Below are positions 33,335-44,600 of a stretch of DNA of 64,000 nt, piece by piece. The notes beneath the pieces are model-generated. The model saw nothing but the letters and a program-made list of their open reading frames with translations, had not been told where the DNA came from and made no database searches. The first letter of the stretch is position 1. The number at the start of each line of letters is the position of its first letter. The stretch covers positions 1 through 64,000 of the forward strand of contig JAPDOI010001922.1 of NCBI GenBank assembly GCA_029168955.1, read 5' to 3'. The stretch comes from Aplectana chamaeleonis (taxonomy: Eukaryota; Nematoda; Chromadorea; Rhabditida; Cosmocercidae). A program made the translations under genes and the position numbers.

Positions 33335-33977
33335 ATGTCAGAAAAAACGGTTACGAACGATCACAAAAAGACCTGTGCGACCCTAAACCTGAGTGTTCCT
33401 CTCACGCCACGCCCACTCCTTTCAACCGTTACCTATCCATAAACTACTGAAAACCGGTGCCTTAGGGGTAACAACACACATCCAGGGGCCGGATTCATCA
33501 ACGTTCGGTTGGGTTTGGGTTGACGCACGGTAAGTCTGACCGAATCTGCTGGGTTGGTTAGCGAGCTACCACCCTCCTGCGCTTGGTAGCGCTGACCCAC
33601 TTACCAACCCAGCGGCGCGTGTGTTGGTAAGTTGATGAATCGCTCAAATCGCATTGGGTTGGTAGGTTAGGGGCTCTAACCGTGGGTTAGCACGTTAATG
33701 AATCCGGCCCCAGGAGGTTACAATCCACTCCGCTCAACAAAACTTACCCCATTTGATGATCGGTTGCCTTCTTATAGTCGGGTTTTTATTTAGACGCTTC
33801 TATCGGTAGCCGTTGAGGAAGTGGGCGTGGCGTGAGCGGACATTCAAATTTAGGGCCGTATAGGGCTATTTTGTGCTCGTTCTTAGACGCTTTTCGGCAT
33901 TATTAATGCAGTGAGCCCCGGGTCTTTCGATTTACGTTAATAATCTGAAATGTTATGATCGTGGACACTGCCTTCAA
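33335..33977. mobile_element. Long-inverted-repeat element (copy 1 of the 40460 family)
   Basis: Left CCTAAACCTGAGTGTTCCTC, TCACGCCACGCCCACTCCTT. Right GTGGGCGTGGCGTGAGCGGA, ATTTAGGGCCGTATAGGG, ending ATCGTGGACACTGCCTTCAA. Another element is inserted in its centre. Confidence 0.8.
33485..33711. mobile_element. MITE with GGGGCCGGATTCATCAACGT ends, nested
   Basis: Ends GGGGCCGGATTCATCAACGT and ACGTTAATGAATCCGGCCCC are inverted. Internal GGGTTGGTNAG motifs are repeated in both orientations. About 227 bp. Confidence 0.88.
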
Positions 33978-34109
33978 GGTATTCCGTGTAATATGGCTGA
34001 CGATCGATTGGTTGTGCTAACTCTAAACAACTTCTCATAGAGTGGACATGTTCATGTCCTGAAAAGGAAAGAACTCTTCTTGTTAATTATGAGTATGTTC
34101 GTAGTTACC

Positions 34110-34330
34110 TAAGGGACCACTTTGAGCAGTGTTACCACACTAAGCTGGCCACAACACAGAGCAGCAGCCAAGGCGACGAATGGAGGACGAGGGCAGAACC
34201 TGCTTCTCGAGCAGCAGCTCGTCCCCTTGTGCTGCTCTCGCTATTCTAGTAGAAGTGAGAGTTAGTTGTGCTCCATGACAGCACACGATCGTCTGAGACG
34301 AAGACCGTTTGATTGCATCAATTATGGACA
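34110..34330. repeat. Direct repeat, copy 1
   Basis: Shares ACTTTGAGCAGTGTTACCAC, AGAGCAGCAG, TCGAGCAGCAGCTCGTCCCC and TGTGCTGC..TCGCTAT with 34435-34625. Both contain a CTGCTCGAGCAGCAG palindrome. Confidence 0.8.
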
Positions 34331-34434
34331 CCTTGTTTTGCGAAAAAAGAGAAAAGGCGAATTGACATATAGCTATCTAGTTACTTGTATGTGCAAGTTT
34401 GTAACAAAGAGCTCTCTATGCTGGTTGTAAATAT

Positions 34435-34625
34435 TCACGTAGCTGTACAAATGGACGACTTTGAGCAATGTTACCACACTACTATTGCCACAAAAAAGAG
34501 CAGCGTGCTGCTCGAGCAGCAGCTCTTCCCCTCGTGCTGCCCTCGCTATCCTCGTCGAGGTGAAAGTCCATTGTGCTTCATTGCGACCCCGCCATCCTCT
34601 GAGAGAGGGCGAACAACATGCAATT
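34435..34625. repeat. Direct repeat, copy 2
   Basis: ACTTTGAGCAATGTTACCAC, GCTCGAGCAGCAGCTCTTCC. About 325 bp downstream of copy 1 in the same orientation. Confidence 0.8.
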
Positions 34626-34863
34626 GTCTCATATAGTTTATTCGAATTGCGTCAAACATAATCTAAATAGGGAACGTCGCATGGTGTTTCCGCTGATTAA
34701 AAATGATTTTGTGTCAGTTCTTGCACGCTGTTGACGAATCTGAAATTACTTCTGAACAAAATTCATGTGCATTTTGGAGGCTTCACGAATGATGAGGTAC
34801 ATCATACCAACAGAAAATCTTTAGGCTCTTATGAAAGTTTGTTCTGGATTTGACCCAAAACTT

Positions 34864-35034
34864 GAGGGTTACTTGGATTGCTGTTCACGAATCTGGGGTC
34901 ATTGTGTCGGTATTACGAGAATTGCTATAGGTTGCGGTAGGTGTAGCGTCAATCAGGGAGCTTAGTCTACCAAAATTCACCGAATACTGACAAACTTCAA
35001 ATTCGTGCTTAGCACACCAAATAACCCCTCAGAA
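34864..35034. mobile_element. MITE related to 1126-1428
   Basis: Inverted ends GAGGGTTACTTGGATTGCTG...TTCACGAATCTGG and CAAATTCGTGCTTAGCACAC...AATAACCCCTC. Confidence 0.6.
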
Positions 35035-35561
35035 ATTTTGTGACAAATCTGAGATTTCGTCCAAAATACCGTACGCCCCTGCACGCCCAAAGCCCACCGA
35101 AGTCTAACGCAAATTGATGAACGGGTGTCATAATTGTGCTAAGCACTGCAAAGAACGTCCACAAAACAGTTTTGGGCCAAATCTCTCGTAGCATTTCGGG
35201 AATCATGAAAGGTCTTATTTGACCCCCAAGATTACTTCCCAGTGGTTCAAATCTGAGCCGCAGCGTGTTTTCCTTTTCAAAAACCAAAAAACTACCTCAT
35301 TCCGAAGTTCAGCATGTCAAATAGCCTTTGTAAACAGTTTTGAGCAGAACCTATCAGAGATAAGAAAACGTGGCTTCCAGCTCAGCTTTAGAAAATACAA
35401 ACTTTGACAGGGTGTAGCTTGCTTCTCAGACGACATCAGCATTTTTGTCAATCCAGGGAAACACCACGAGTGCTTTACTGGTGAGTATTTTCATAACAAT
35501 ATTGATCGTATATGTTTAGTTAGCAGCGTAGTTTAGTGATGTAGTTTCATATTTGTGAATT

Positions 35562-35638
35562 TCAGAACTTCATCATTCCACCAACGATTTCCTCTTCAAT
35601 GCCGCAATTGTTGATGCCACGCACCATGCGGAAGTAGC
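35562..35638 (-). CDS. Cathepsin B-like terminal exon 'k'
   Basis: 77 bp after a TTTAAG acceptor. It encodes [20 protein letters not shown], then MMKF and TGA. This matches the invariant C-terminal CGIE..VVAG block, including the likely S2-pocket Glu342. No canonical AATAAA was seen in the next 120 bases on the minus strand. Confidence 0.95.
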
Positions 35639-38600
35639 CTTAAACAGTGATCTTCATGATGTTCATATGACTCTTAATGAGTGCTTTTCAGAATAATCAA
35701 AATTCGTGCTGATAACTTGGTGGAGAAAGTCTTCAGTTTTGCTGATGAGAGCAGAAGTCAGAAGAGCGCGCAGCTGGCTCGAATAATGAGTTAGCGAGTT
35801 GGTTAATTTCTCGTCAATAGCGCATACGGAATACATCAAAAAACCAACCGTTCTCTCCCCAGTTAGTATTGTAGGAGTTGTGAATGAGCCAGTACTTTGT
35901 GCCCTTCTCGACTCCCCATCCAAAGATTTTCACTGCATGCCCACCTTCCAGTTTGCCAGCAGTGTGCTTAAAAGGCACCTCAGTTGTTCCCCAGGAACGT
36001 ACTTGTAGCAGAGAAATATACGATCGCGCTTTTTCTCAGAAAACAGCCATGGCAGAATTATCTCACCACGTAGATTCCTTCTCTGTAATATACGAAATCC
36101 GTGTACACATCAAATCCAGCCTGGACGGGTCCATTTGTCATTATCTCTATTTGGATAGCTGACTCAAGGTTTTTCACATAATAAGCCGATTTACCTTAAA
36201 AGTGGATTCTCATAGCACGGCCGATAAGACTTTCGTTTCAGTTTTCGGACATTCTTTTGAAATAACATTCGAGTTGTGTTCTGCCAGATGATTCCAATGG
36301 GAAACAGGTTTCTGACATTGCTTTTGTAATACCGTTTGCGTACCGTAAACTTTGTCGTTCTGATACTTCGTTCTGTATCCCTTTTGGCAGCGGCGTTGAC
36401 ACTTGGGAGTAGGGAAACCCGTTGCTGGACACTGGCCATAAGAGGGCTGACCAGGTACTGGATCGCACGGGAAGAATGGGTACGGCTTGCAGTTGCCCTT
36501 GAGAAAAGCATTTCACAGCGTACAAGAACAAATGAGGCCTCCACAAGTGATAGAACTTTGTTAGTTGAATCTAATTTAGTTTCAACGTACCTTTGTCTTA
36601 TAGTTTCCTCCGGTGCATATTCCATTTTTCGTTATATACTCCCACGCTTTTATTGGGTAGCCCCCATTACATCTGCAATGAAGTTTGAAGAGATCCTACA
36701 AGAAAGGTATCATTTCAAATCATTCTCTTTGTGGCTCAAGAATCTGGTCCACTGCTTAAGGTTACAAATTTTCACAGTTCTTCGAGTGAAGCTTTAGCAG
36801 CCAACCCTCCTTCAGTTCATGACTTGTCCAGTCCAGAGAGTCCGCTTTTCAAAAAAAAACGTTTCACAAGGGAAGTTCATTTGGAGAGCATTGAAACCTA
36901 AGGAGAACCCACTTGATAGAGTCATTTTTCGACAAACCCCTTTCTGAACGCAGTTATATTCATTTTTAGCGTTTGTTTCACAGGCGCATCGCAGCTTATA
37001 ACTTATGGGTCCATAGACAACATGTGATGCACCGCTCTCGAACTTAGATCTGAAATTCTCCTACAATCTGGTTGTACTCAGAGATTTATCGCAATGATGG
37101 ATGAAAAGGCGCGCTAAGATGAGGCCTTTCGGTGCTTGAGTCAATATGGCTACTTGGTGCAGAATGAGCGAGCGCTGTTGATGCACAAGTGAGGCAACGA
37201 GTTCGAGTACTTGTCGACTAGTTTTGCGTTTTCTCGGAAGCCTCATGTTTATCTTCAGTGTGTTGATGGACAACAACGTTCCTCTATGAGAGTTTTTTTA
37301 TTGAGAAATGACCACTTGTGCGCAGGGCGTCACAAAAGAAGCCATTCCAAAAATAAATCGATGGTGAATGCACTGGTAATTTACGAAATCGACGTTTTAT
37401 ATTGACTGCTACATAAAGTGAATGGGCTCGGAACAACTGCGCAGACCGAAATCCGGTCACACACAAACCATTTCCCATCAAATGTTTCTTTCCGGAAAAC
37501 TTTCTAAGCATATGTTGCGCTGAGTAAATAGCGTTACCATACCGTAACTCAGCAACTCATCCCATACACACAAGAAGAATTACTTATTCGTGTTTGGCTC
37601 CTCATATAACCGAGCTGAACGATGCTTAGGCGGAGAGTTTGTTTTCGACCTTTGCAGTCCAATAGAGGGGGGTGACCTTTGCGTAAATTTGAGGCTCCTG
37701 AGGTCTAAATTTCCGCGCTTCCAGTTGGTCAAGGTGACGTGGGGCACTGAACACGATTATGGGGTGCGTTTTTAGTTTTAGGAGAGATTCAAGGAAGATA
37801 ACGGCGGGCGCGATTACGGCAGGTAATGGCCGGCATGATGACAATTAATTATAGTCGCCTTTAACTCCGTTGAGAGAAAAGCGTCGCAGCTATGAAAGAC
37901 AAGTTCAGTCCAAATTGATTCTTGAAAATTGGATTTCGTTTGGTATGGCCACTTTCTCCAAGTGACCTTCCCTAGTCAGTTACTTTCGAGTGACTAGAAA
38001 ATTTCGTGAGAGAAATTGTGGTCTAACTTAGAGAACGAGTCTTGTTTTTTCGGTATCCTATATCTGGGGTGGTAGTAATTGGGGGTGTTAAACGCGAGTT
38101 ACCAGGCGTTAAGTTCGCGTTAGACACAAGTTCAACCACAACAGAATCTGAGCAGGACTCCTAATAGTTGAGAAAGAATTCGCTCTAGTTTCACCGTAAC
38201 ATCCCTCAGTGGTAGGCATTTGTTACACTTTCAATGAAAACGCCTCGAAAAAGCGACAATTGTAACCTTTGTTACGAAAAATAGCGATTTCAAAACGTTT
38301 TCATGTCTGTTTTTTTCTCTAAAATTCGACATGTGGCATCCTCGCGGTAAGCTCGCGTTTAACATCCTCTCGCAGAGAGCACGGAAATAGTGCTGGAATG
38401 CGAGAGAAACTGGCGGTTAACGAAAAACTCCTCCCGAGGAGTTTTTGGATGCGGTTAGCAAGATACAGTAGGAACAGTTTTGACCATCTATACTGAGGGC
38501 AAGTGCGAGTTTAATTAATGCAGAGGGTTAAGGAAGTTTGATAGCACTGTTAGCCATTTTGATTCAGGACGTCAGCCTATCTTCAAAACTGAAAGGTGTT

Positions 38601-41600
38601 TCAAGGGATAGTTTTTTAACGGCTTCCGCCAGGAAAACGGGCGATGAGGGATTAAAAACAAAGCAGGGATCATTGCTAAAACACTTTGACCGTCTTCTTT
38701 GGTGGCACTGAACAATCCCTCCCATCAGCTGTTAATTTTTTGGCGAGCGCCGACACTTCTCCCGCTTTTGTTTATTTTCTTCCGAAATTCATTCGCTTCG
38801 CTATTATCAGGTTAGTTTCATTTTCATAATTCATTGCATAGCACAGGCTATGAGGAGTATGTAGTAAATTATTTGCTTGCTCGCGTTTCGAACAGGTTTC
38901 CACAAATTCTTTAGTGCAAAAAAGTGAAAATTTTCCAAGCGACTTATTTTCAAGTGGTTTGATGCTTTACTAATGTTTAATCAGCATTAGTCTGGGCGTA
39001 TCGGGCGAGTTTTTCTGGGAAAGAAATGCAAACTTGTTTCTAAAACCAACTGTATTTGTTCTCCTTTTTCTGCAAGATTCGAATACTCCTCTTTCCTTGC
39101 CAGATCAGTGCCATCGTAGCCTCTTATTTTTTTTGAAGGTCTGCGACGCACTTGCTTTGGTGCATTGGTAGAGCCACTCGAAGTGTTTCAAATTCTTACC
39201 TTGAAATATGTGCACAAAATCTTTTCCTTGCATGATGCGCATATGAGTGTGTAACAGTGTTTCTATATATCTGCAGCACTAACTGCGAGCGGGGGATTAG
39301 TTTCATTTTGAGAAGACGGCAAACACTTCACAAATTCAACTGCATCAATGACCGAAACCACACCATTACCCCAATCTCGGACGCCAGACTTCAGTTGCAC
39401 GCTTCCAAAAAAAAACACGAATTCTATCTCAAGAACGAAAATGGACTATCTAGTTTATCATCATTCTTATAGGTTTTTAACTATCCATTTCAGTTGAATG
39501 CAGGAAATTCTTTGAATTTATGCATTACTCGACGAGTTTCGGAATGTCTTTTTCGCACCTAGCGTTACCTTCCCAAGAACATCTTGTAAATAATTTATCC
39601 AGAAATTTTCAAATTTTCGTTCGCTCGAAATTTCCTTTGGAGAAATTTTTTATTTTTCAAAAAAAAACTTTTGTTTGAAAAGATTTAAAGAAAAACGTTA
39701 ACAAAGTTACTACAAATGCAAACTTTTGTCAGATCACACGCATTTGATTGATTGAGGGCAATGATTAACCTAACATGTCTTTTCGAGAGTGGTCCTGAAA
39801 ACTCACGGAGCTCATAAAAAATTACGAGAATTAGGATTTCCAAGGAAAATTTAGAAAATTGCGTTCTGATCGTGTTTCGAACAAGCGAAATATTACGAAG
39901 TTCCCTTTGAATGCTCTTCCTGATGAATAAAATGAATAGCATTACTTGTATAATATTTCCGATCCCTCGTCTTTTCACCGTAAACGTCGTTCGTGTCCAA
40001 GTGTAGAAAATACTTATGCGGACGAAGGTCACGCATAATGTAAGTGTACGCAGAGGGCAGGTTTCGTTAAACCAGCAACAAACCGTTGCACCTATGTCGC
40101 GGATAGTAGCCGGCCAGGAGATGGCGGTTTGTTCGCGTTAATTTGGCGGATCTACTGCGTTTATGGCGCGGCATGTTGGCGGCTTGGAGGTGGCGGTTTA
40201 CACGCGTTTAACACCCCATTTACTACCACCCCTGAGTTAAATTTACTGCTCTTTATCGCGTGCGCGTGTATACTGCGTCTCTTTCTTCGCCGCAAATTGT
40301 CGTTGTCTCCTCCGCCGCGTTGCACACGGACGCGAGGAAACATGCTAAATTTGGTTACAAAGTAGAGGATATGTAGCGCATCGCCTCGACTTGAATGACA
40401 ATAGACGAAACGTATAGTCTAGTTGGGCATTTCCAATGCCTATACGTGAAGTGTATGACTTGAAGGCAGTGTCCACGATAAAATCAGTCTCTGAGTTTTC
40501 ACCGGAAATCAAGAGGTTCGAGCCCTACTCAACCAGAAACGTTGAAAAAACGGCTGAGAACGAGCACGAACGAGCCCTATACGGCCCTGTTCCACTCACG
40601 CCCCCCCCCTCAACGGCTACCGATGAAGTTGTCCAAATCGAAATTTCAGTTTCAGAAGGTCATTAAATCGATCATCAAATGGGGTGAGGTTAGTTAAGTG
40701 GAGTGGAGTATAGCCCCCTGAATGTGAGCTGTTTCCTTAAAATGGGTTTTCCAGTTATTTACGGATCAGAGGCGATTAAAAGGAGTGGGCGTTGCGTGAG
40801 CGGAACACTCAAGTTTAGGGCCGTATAGACCTCTTATGTGCTAGTTCCAAGCCGATTTTTCAACATTGCTGGTGAAGTTGAACTCGGACCTCTCAATTTC
40901 CGGTGAAAACTAGGAGACTGGTTTTATCGTGGACACTGTCTTTAAAGGCATCGTTCACGATGGATTTCGGTTTCGAGTTTTCTATAAATGATGAGAGCTC
41001 TAGTTCCATATATAACAGCAACGTTGAAAAAACCGCGAAAAGATCACCGAAAACCCCTTTTTCAGAACGAAAATATCTCAACCAAAGGATCAGTCGATCG
41101 TTAGAGATCGCTGTTTTGACCAACGATCTCGCGATCAAATGAACTTTGTCTTTCTTTCGAGCGATTTGTGGAGAAGAAAAGGGTAATCGGTATGTGTAGA
41201 AAAGTCATTCTCTACGTAACTGTATGGTATATTCAATCAATTTCCCTTGAGCTGTATTGTATCAATTGTTGATAATTTACTTATACGATGGCTGACAGCA
41301 AATTGTCCCAGATGACTGACGGATGGCCGGCCTCTTTTGACGGAATTTGAGACATTCGACCTCATTTATCTCCACAATAAGGCATTTTAAACCGAACAAG
41401 CTATCACTACGTTCTCAGGTGGGCCCAGAAAATCATTCAGACCGAAAAAGCGGTGAGTGGTTTTCAGCGCGTACGATGCCTATAAGAACGCTTCATTCGA
41501 AAGAGATGACTCTTTGAAAAATTGACATTCTCTGCCTGATCTTCCCATTTTCAAGGCCACCTGTCTCTTGCAATGACGTACAGTAATTTTAATCGGCCAT

Positions 41601-44600
41601 ACTACTGCCGATACTCTTTACCACAGTAACGTTATTAGTTTCCGTATTCAGCGCGCTGTCCATTCTAACCTCAACTTTGAGTACGTGTCAACCACAGTTC
41701 GCGATTCTCTTTAATATATCTAAGTTTCATCAAGTTCCGTTAAGTCGGAGTAGAGCCGATTTGAGCGTAAATGATTTTTTCGAGATCGTAAATCGTGATT
41801 TTTCTCATTCCTCGTAATTCGTAAATCGCAATTCGTAATTCGTAACTAATAACGAGTAATAAGATCACACATTTCCTCTTTTCCGGGCCAAATTTACACT
41901 ACTCCCTTGCGAGCCTGTGCGGAATAACGGTACAGACACGAAAAAGTGTGGGTAGAAACACACGCCGCATACGCGCACAGACGCACGCAGTGAACTGAAA
42001 TAAATTTCACACCGAAAGAGAAAATAGCCAAACCTCATTCGACGTAGCAACACCCCAGCACTTCAGTGTCAAGATTTCGATATCGAAAGAGGTTTGAGGC
42101 TGTGTTTCGGAATAACTCTGTGTCAAGTAGTATTTGAAGAAATTTCCAGGATACATAAGTGGGGTAGAAACGACTACGCAACTGAAACTTGAACAAGTAC
42201 CGAACCTGCGCCACGTTCCGCCCAACTTTTGGGTACGAAAGCAGAGAGTCATCTCTCAACCAAACATAATTCGTTTGAAGACAATGGGGGTAACACTGCG
42301 GTCAAAAAATAAATAAAGCGCGGTTCGATACAATCTTTCAAGGGAACAATGCTTGGACAAGGTGGCCATTCCAAAGGAGATGTACATTTGTAAAAACTTT
42401 GTCTGACGCAGAAATTGAGTCTGTCCTCTATATTTGTTAAGCTTTCATCTGAACGGAGTTATAGGGGGGCGTCTCTCCCCATAAAAAAGCATCAAGTTTG
42501 TTCAGAATTTTAAAAAGCAGAAGGTGACGGCTTCCTCCAAATCTGTGATCATTTCCTTTGCTTTCATTTTTTCAAAAAAAGTATTCCTTAAACTTTCAAT
42601 AACCTTTCAGATGTGGTGGGTGCTTATGACGTTTATCTATCTTTAATGATCTGGTGGAGTCATACCTATATTTTTTGCTGAAACTACAATTTTCCCCAAA
42701 ATGTTCAAACTAATTTCTTAAAGCTACCCCTCCTTTTTTCGGAGTAATTGCTTTTGAGGACAGATATCTGTCAGAGGCTGTTTTGCAAATCCCCTTAAAA
42801 CTCATCGTCGAATAGTGTTCTCAGGTGAAGGAAAATTCAATTTCCCGATCCTTAAAAAGATTTCAATTCAGAAAATACCAGTTTTTGCTGGCATCTTTTA
42901 CCCGCTGACGATCAACCTTGATTTGCTCCGTAAGACAGCCAGGTCGGTAGAGCCAAGCTCCATGGTTAGTGTTTATATCGGAGTCAAACTCCTGTCCGCA
43001 GCTGCAGGCAACCACGGTTGCAGCCCGCAGCTTGAAGAGATCGTCAAGGCCTATCAAGTGGGAAGCCGCGGACAGCAATCGGCCGCGAAATCATCCGATC
43101 AATTGCCATCCTGTCTCCGTTTCCGTGCGCAAATTTTCCCGCCAAGCAGCTCATTTTATCGCGGCTTCCCCCCATCCAATGATTGAGGATAGTTATGTTC
43201 GGACGAAGATTTGTCGTGCCACGACCTCGCGGTCCAAGCATGATTAGGTTTCCAGTACGTGTTGCAACAGCGGTCGTCTGCAATCGTGGGCTTGCATTTT
43301 GCCCCGGCATTAGCTCCACCAGATGCCTGCGTCTCCCGTTTTCACCATGGGGAAGATAGTATTCCATAGAGGTAAATAACTGTGGAGCTCGGGTAACCCG
43401 ACCTGGCCCGCTTATGGAGCAACGAAAGATTGGAACCTCAAAATAAGTTTGAACTGATCAGTGGGGGCAGCGGAGCGGTCGGTCCTGCCTGGATTTCGTT
43501 GCCAACAATTATATTTCGCAATCACTGACCCCTTGGCTGCTGGCTGGAAACGTCAGGAAAGGTTCCAACGAAAAAAGCTTTTGGAAAGAATAAACAACAA
43601 GGATGTGAGAAAAGTGCCGTTTTTTTCTGTACTGTAGACCGCCAATGGTTTCATCGATTGCATTTTGCGATTCGCTGCGATCTGTTACGATTGTTAAGAT
43701 TCTGGGCGGAAACTGCGTATATCGTGGAAAAATAGTCCAAAACGCGTAATTCGTGAATCGCAAATCGTGATGGGTAAATACGCATAGCCCTGGAGTAGAG
43801 ATAGGTATTCTCTGGTTCCGAGTCAAATTTACTGTGTTCGCTCGCGCGCTTGTGCGGAGCGAGGGTAGAGACAGCGAGAAAGTGTGGGAAAAGGAGACGC
43901 AGCATAAGCGCCCCGACGGACTCGACGAATGGAAATGAAGTTCACTCAGAAACAAAGGATATAGAACAGTTTTTTTCACAAACCATGTGATCGAAGACCT
44001 TTGGGTGTACTGTGCGTATTAATGACATATAGGGTAAAAATGGGAAATTTTCATAGTTCCCACGCGTGTTGGAGCGGAGCGGAGGTTAGAGACAGCGGCG
44101 AACGAGGAGGCCAGACGGAAGCTGCAGCGTCACGTGCGCAGCACGTGGCATCGTTGATGAAAATTTCAGATTTTTTAGTGGATAAATGAACTTACCCTTC
44201 ACCGCAGAACTTTCCACAACAAGCAAGGATGTCTGTGTCGGAAAGTTGTGCCTGAATGAGGCAACTTGCAGTAAGGTTACAGACCAAATAATCGCGCTGC
44301 TCCGCGTTCTTCAGCCAAACGGAGGATTTCCTTCGTCCTCAAACCAGGGGAGAAATAGAAAAATGGTTAGTTTTTTTCTCGTACGAGCTAATGTCTATCG
44401 TGGACAAAGTGCTGCCTTAGAGCAACGTTGCGGCCTAGTTTTTAGTGGCTTTTGTCGTATTGATGACCTACGACCTGTATGAAAAACCCACTATGGACAA
44501 AGTCAGCGACCTATGCCGATGATTTTTCAGAGTTAGCTGGAGAGCGTCGTTCGACACTTTATGGGAGCGAGCTGCTACGCTTTGAGCGTAACACTACCAC

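Noticed and set aside
36191..36625. 144-codon minus frame
   Set aside because: Wrong frame across cathepsin exons and introns; the real coding exons are 36344-36497 and 36591-36672.
39685..40032. 115-codon minus frame in the 38-40 kb element
   Set aside because: AT-rich, Ile/Arg-heavy, no transposase motif; probably fortuitous.
42007..42252. [12 protein letters not shown] peptide resembling a cathepsin active-site Cys
   Set aside because: Context lacks GSCWA and the following SDR block; the exon at 47127-47200 fits perfectly in sequence and phase.
42863..43078. 71-codon minus frame with [10 protein letters not shown]
   Set aside because: Coding-like, but in the protease intron and overlapping a 123-codon frame on the other strand. 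No family recognised and no splice sites.
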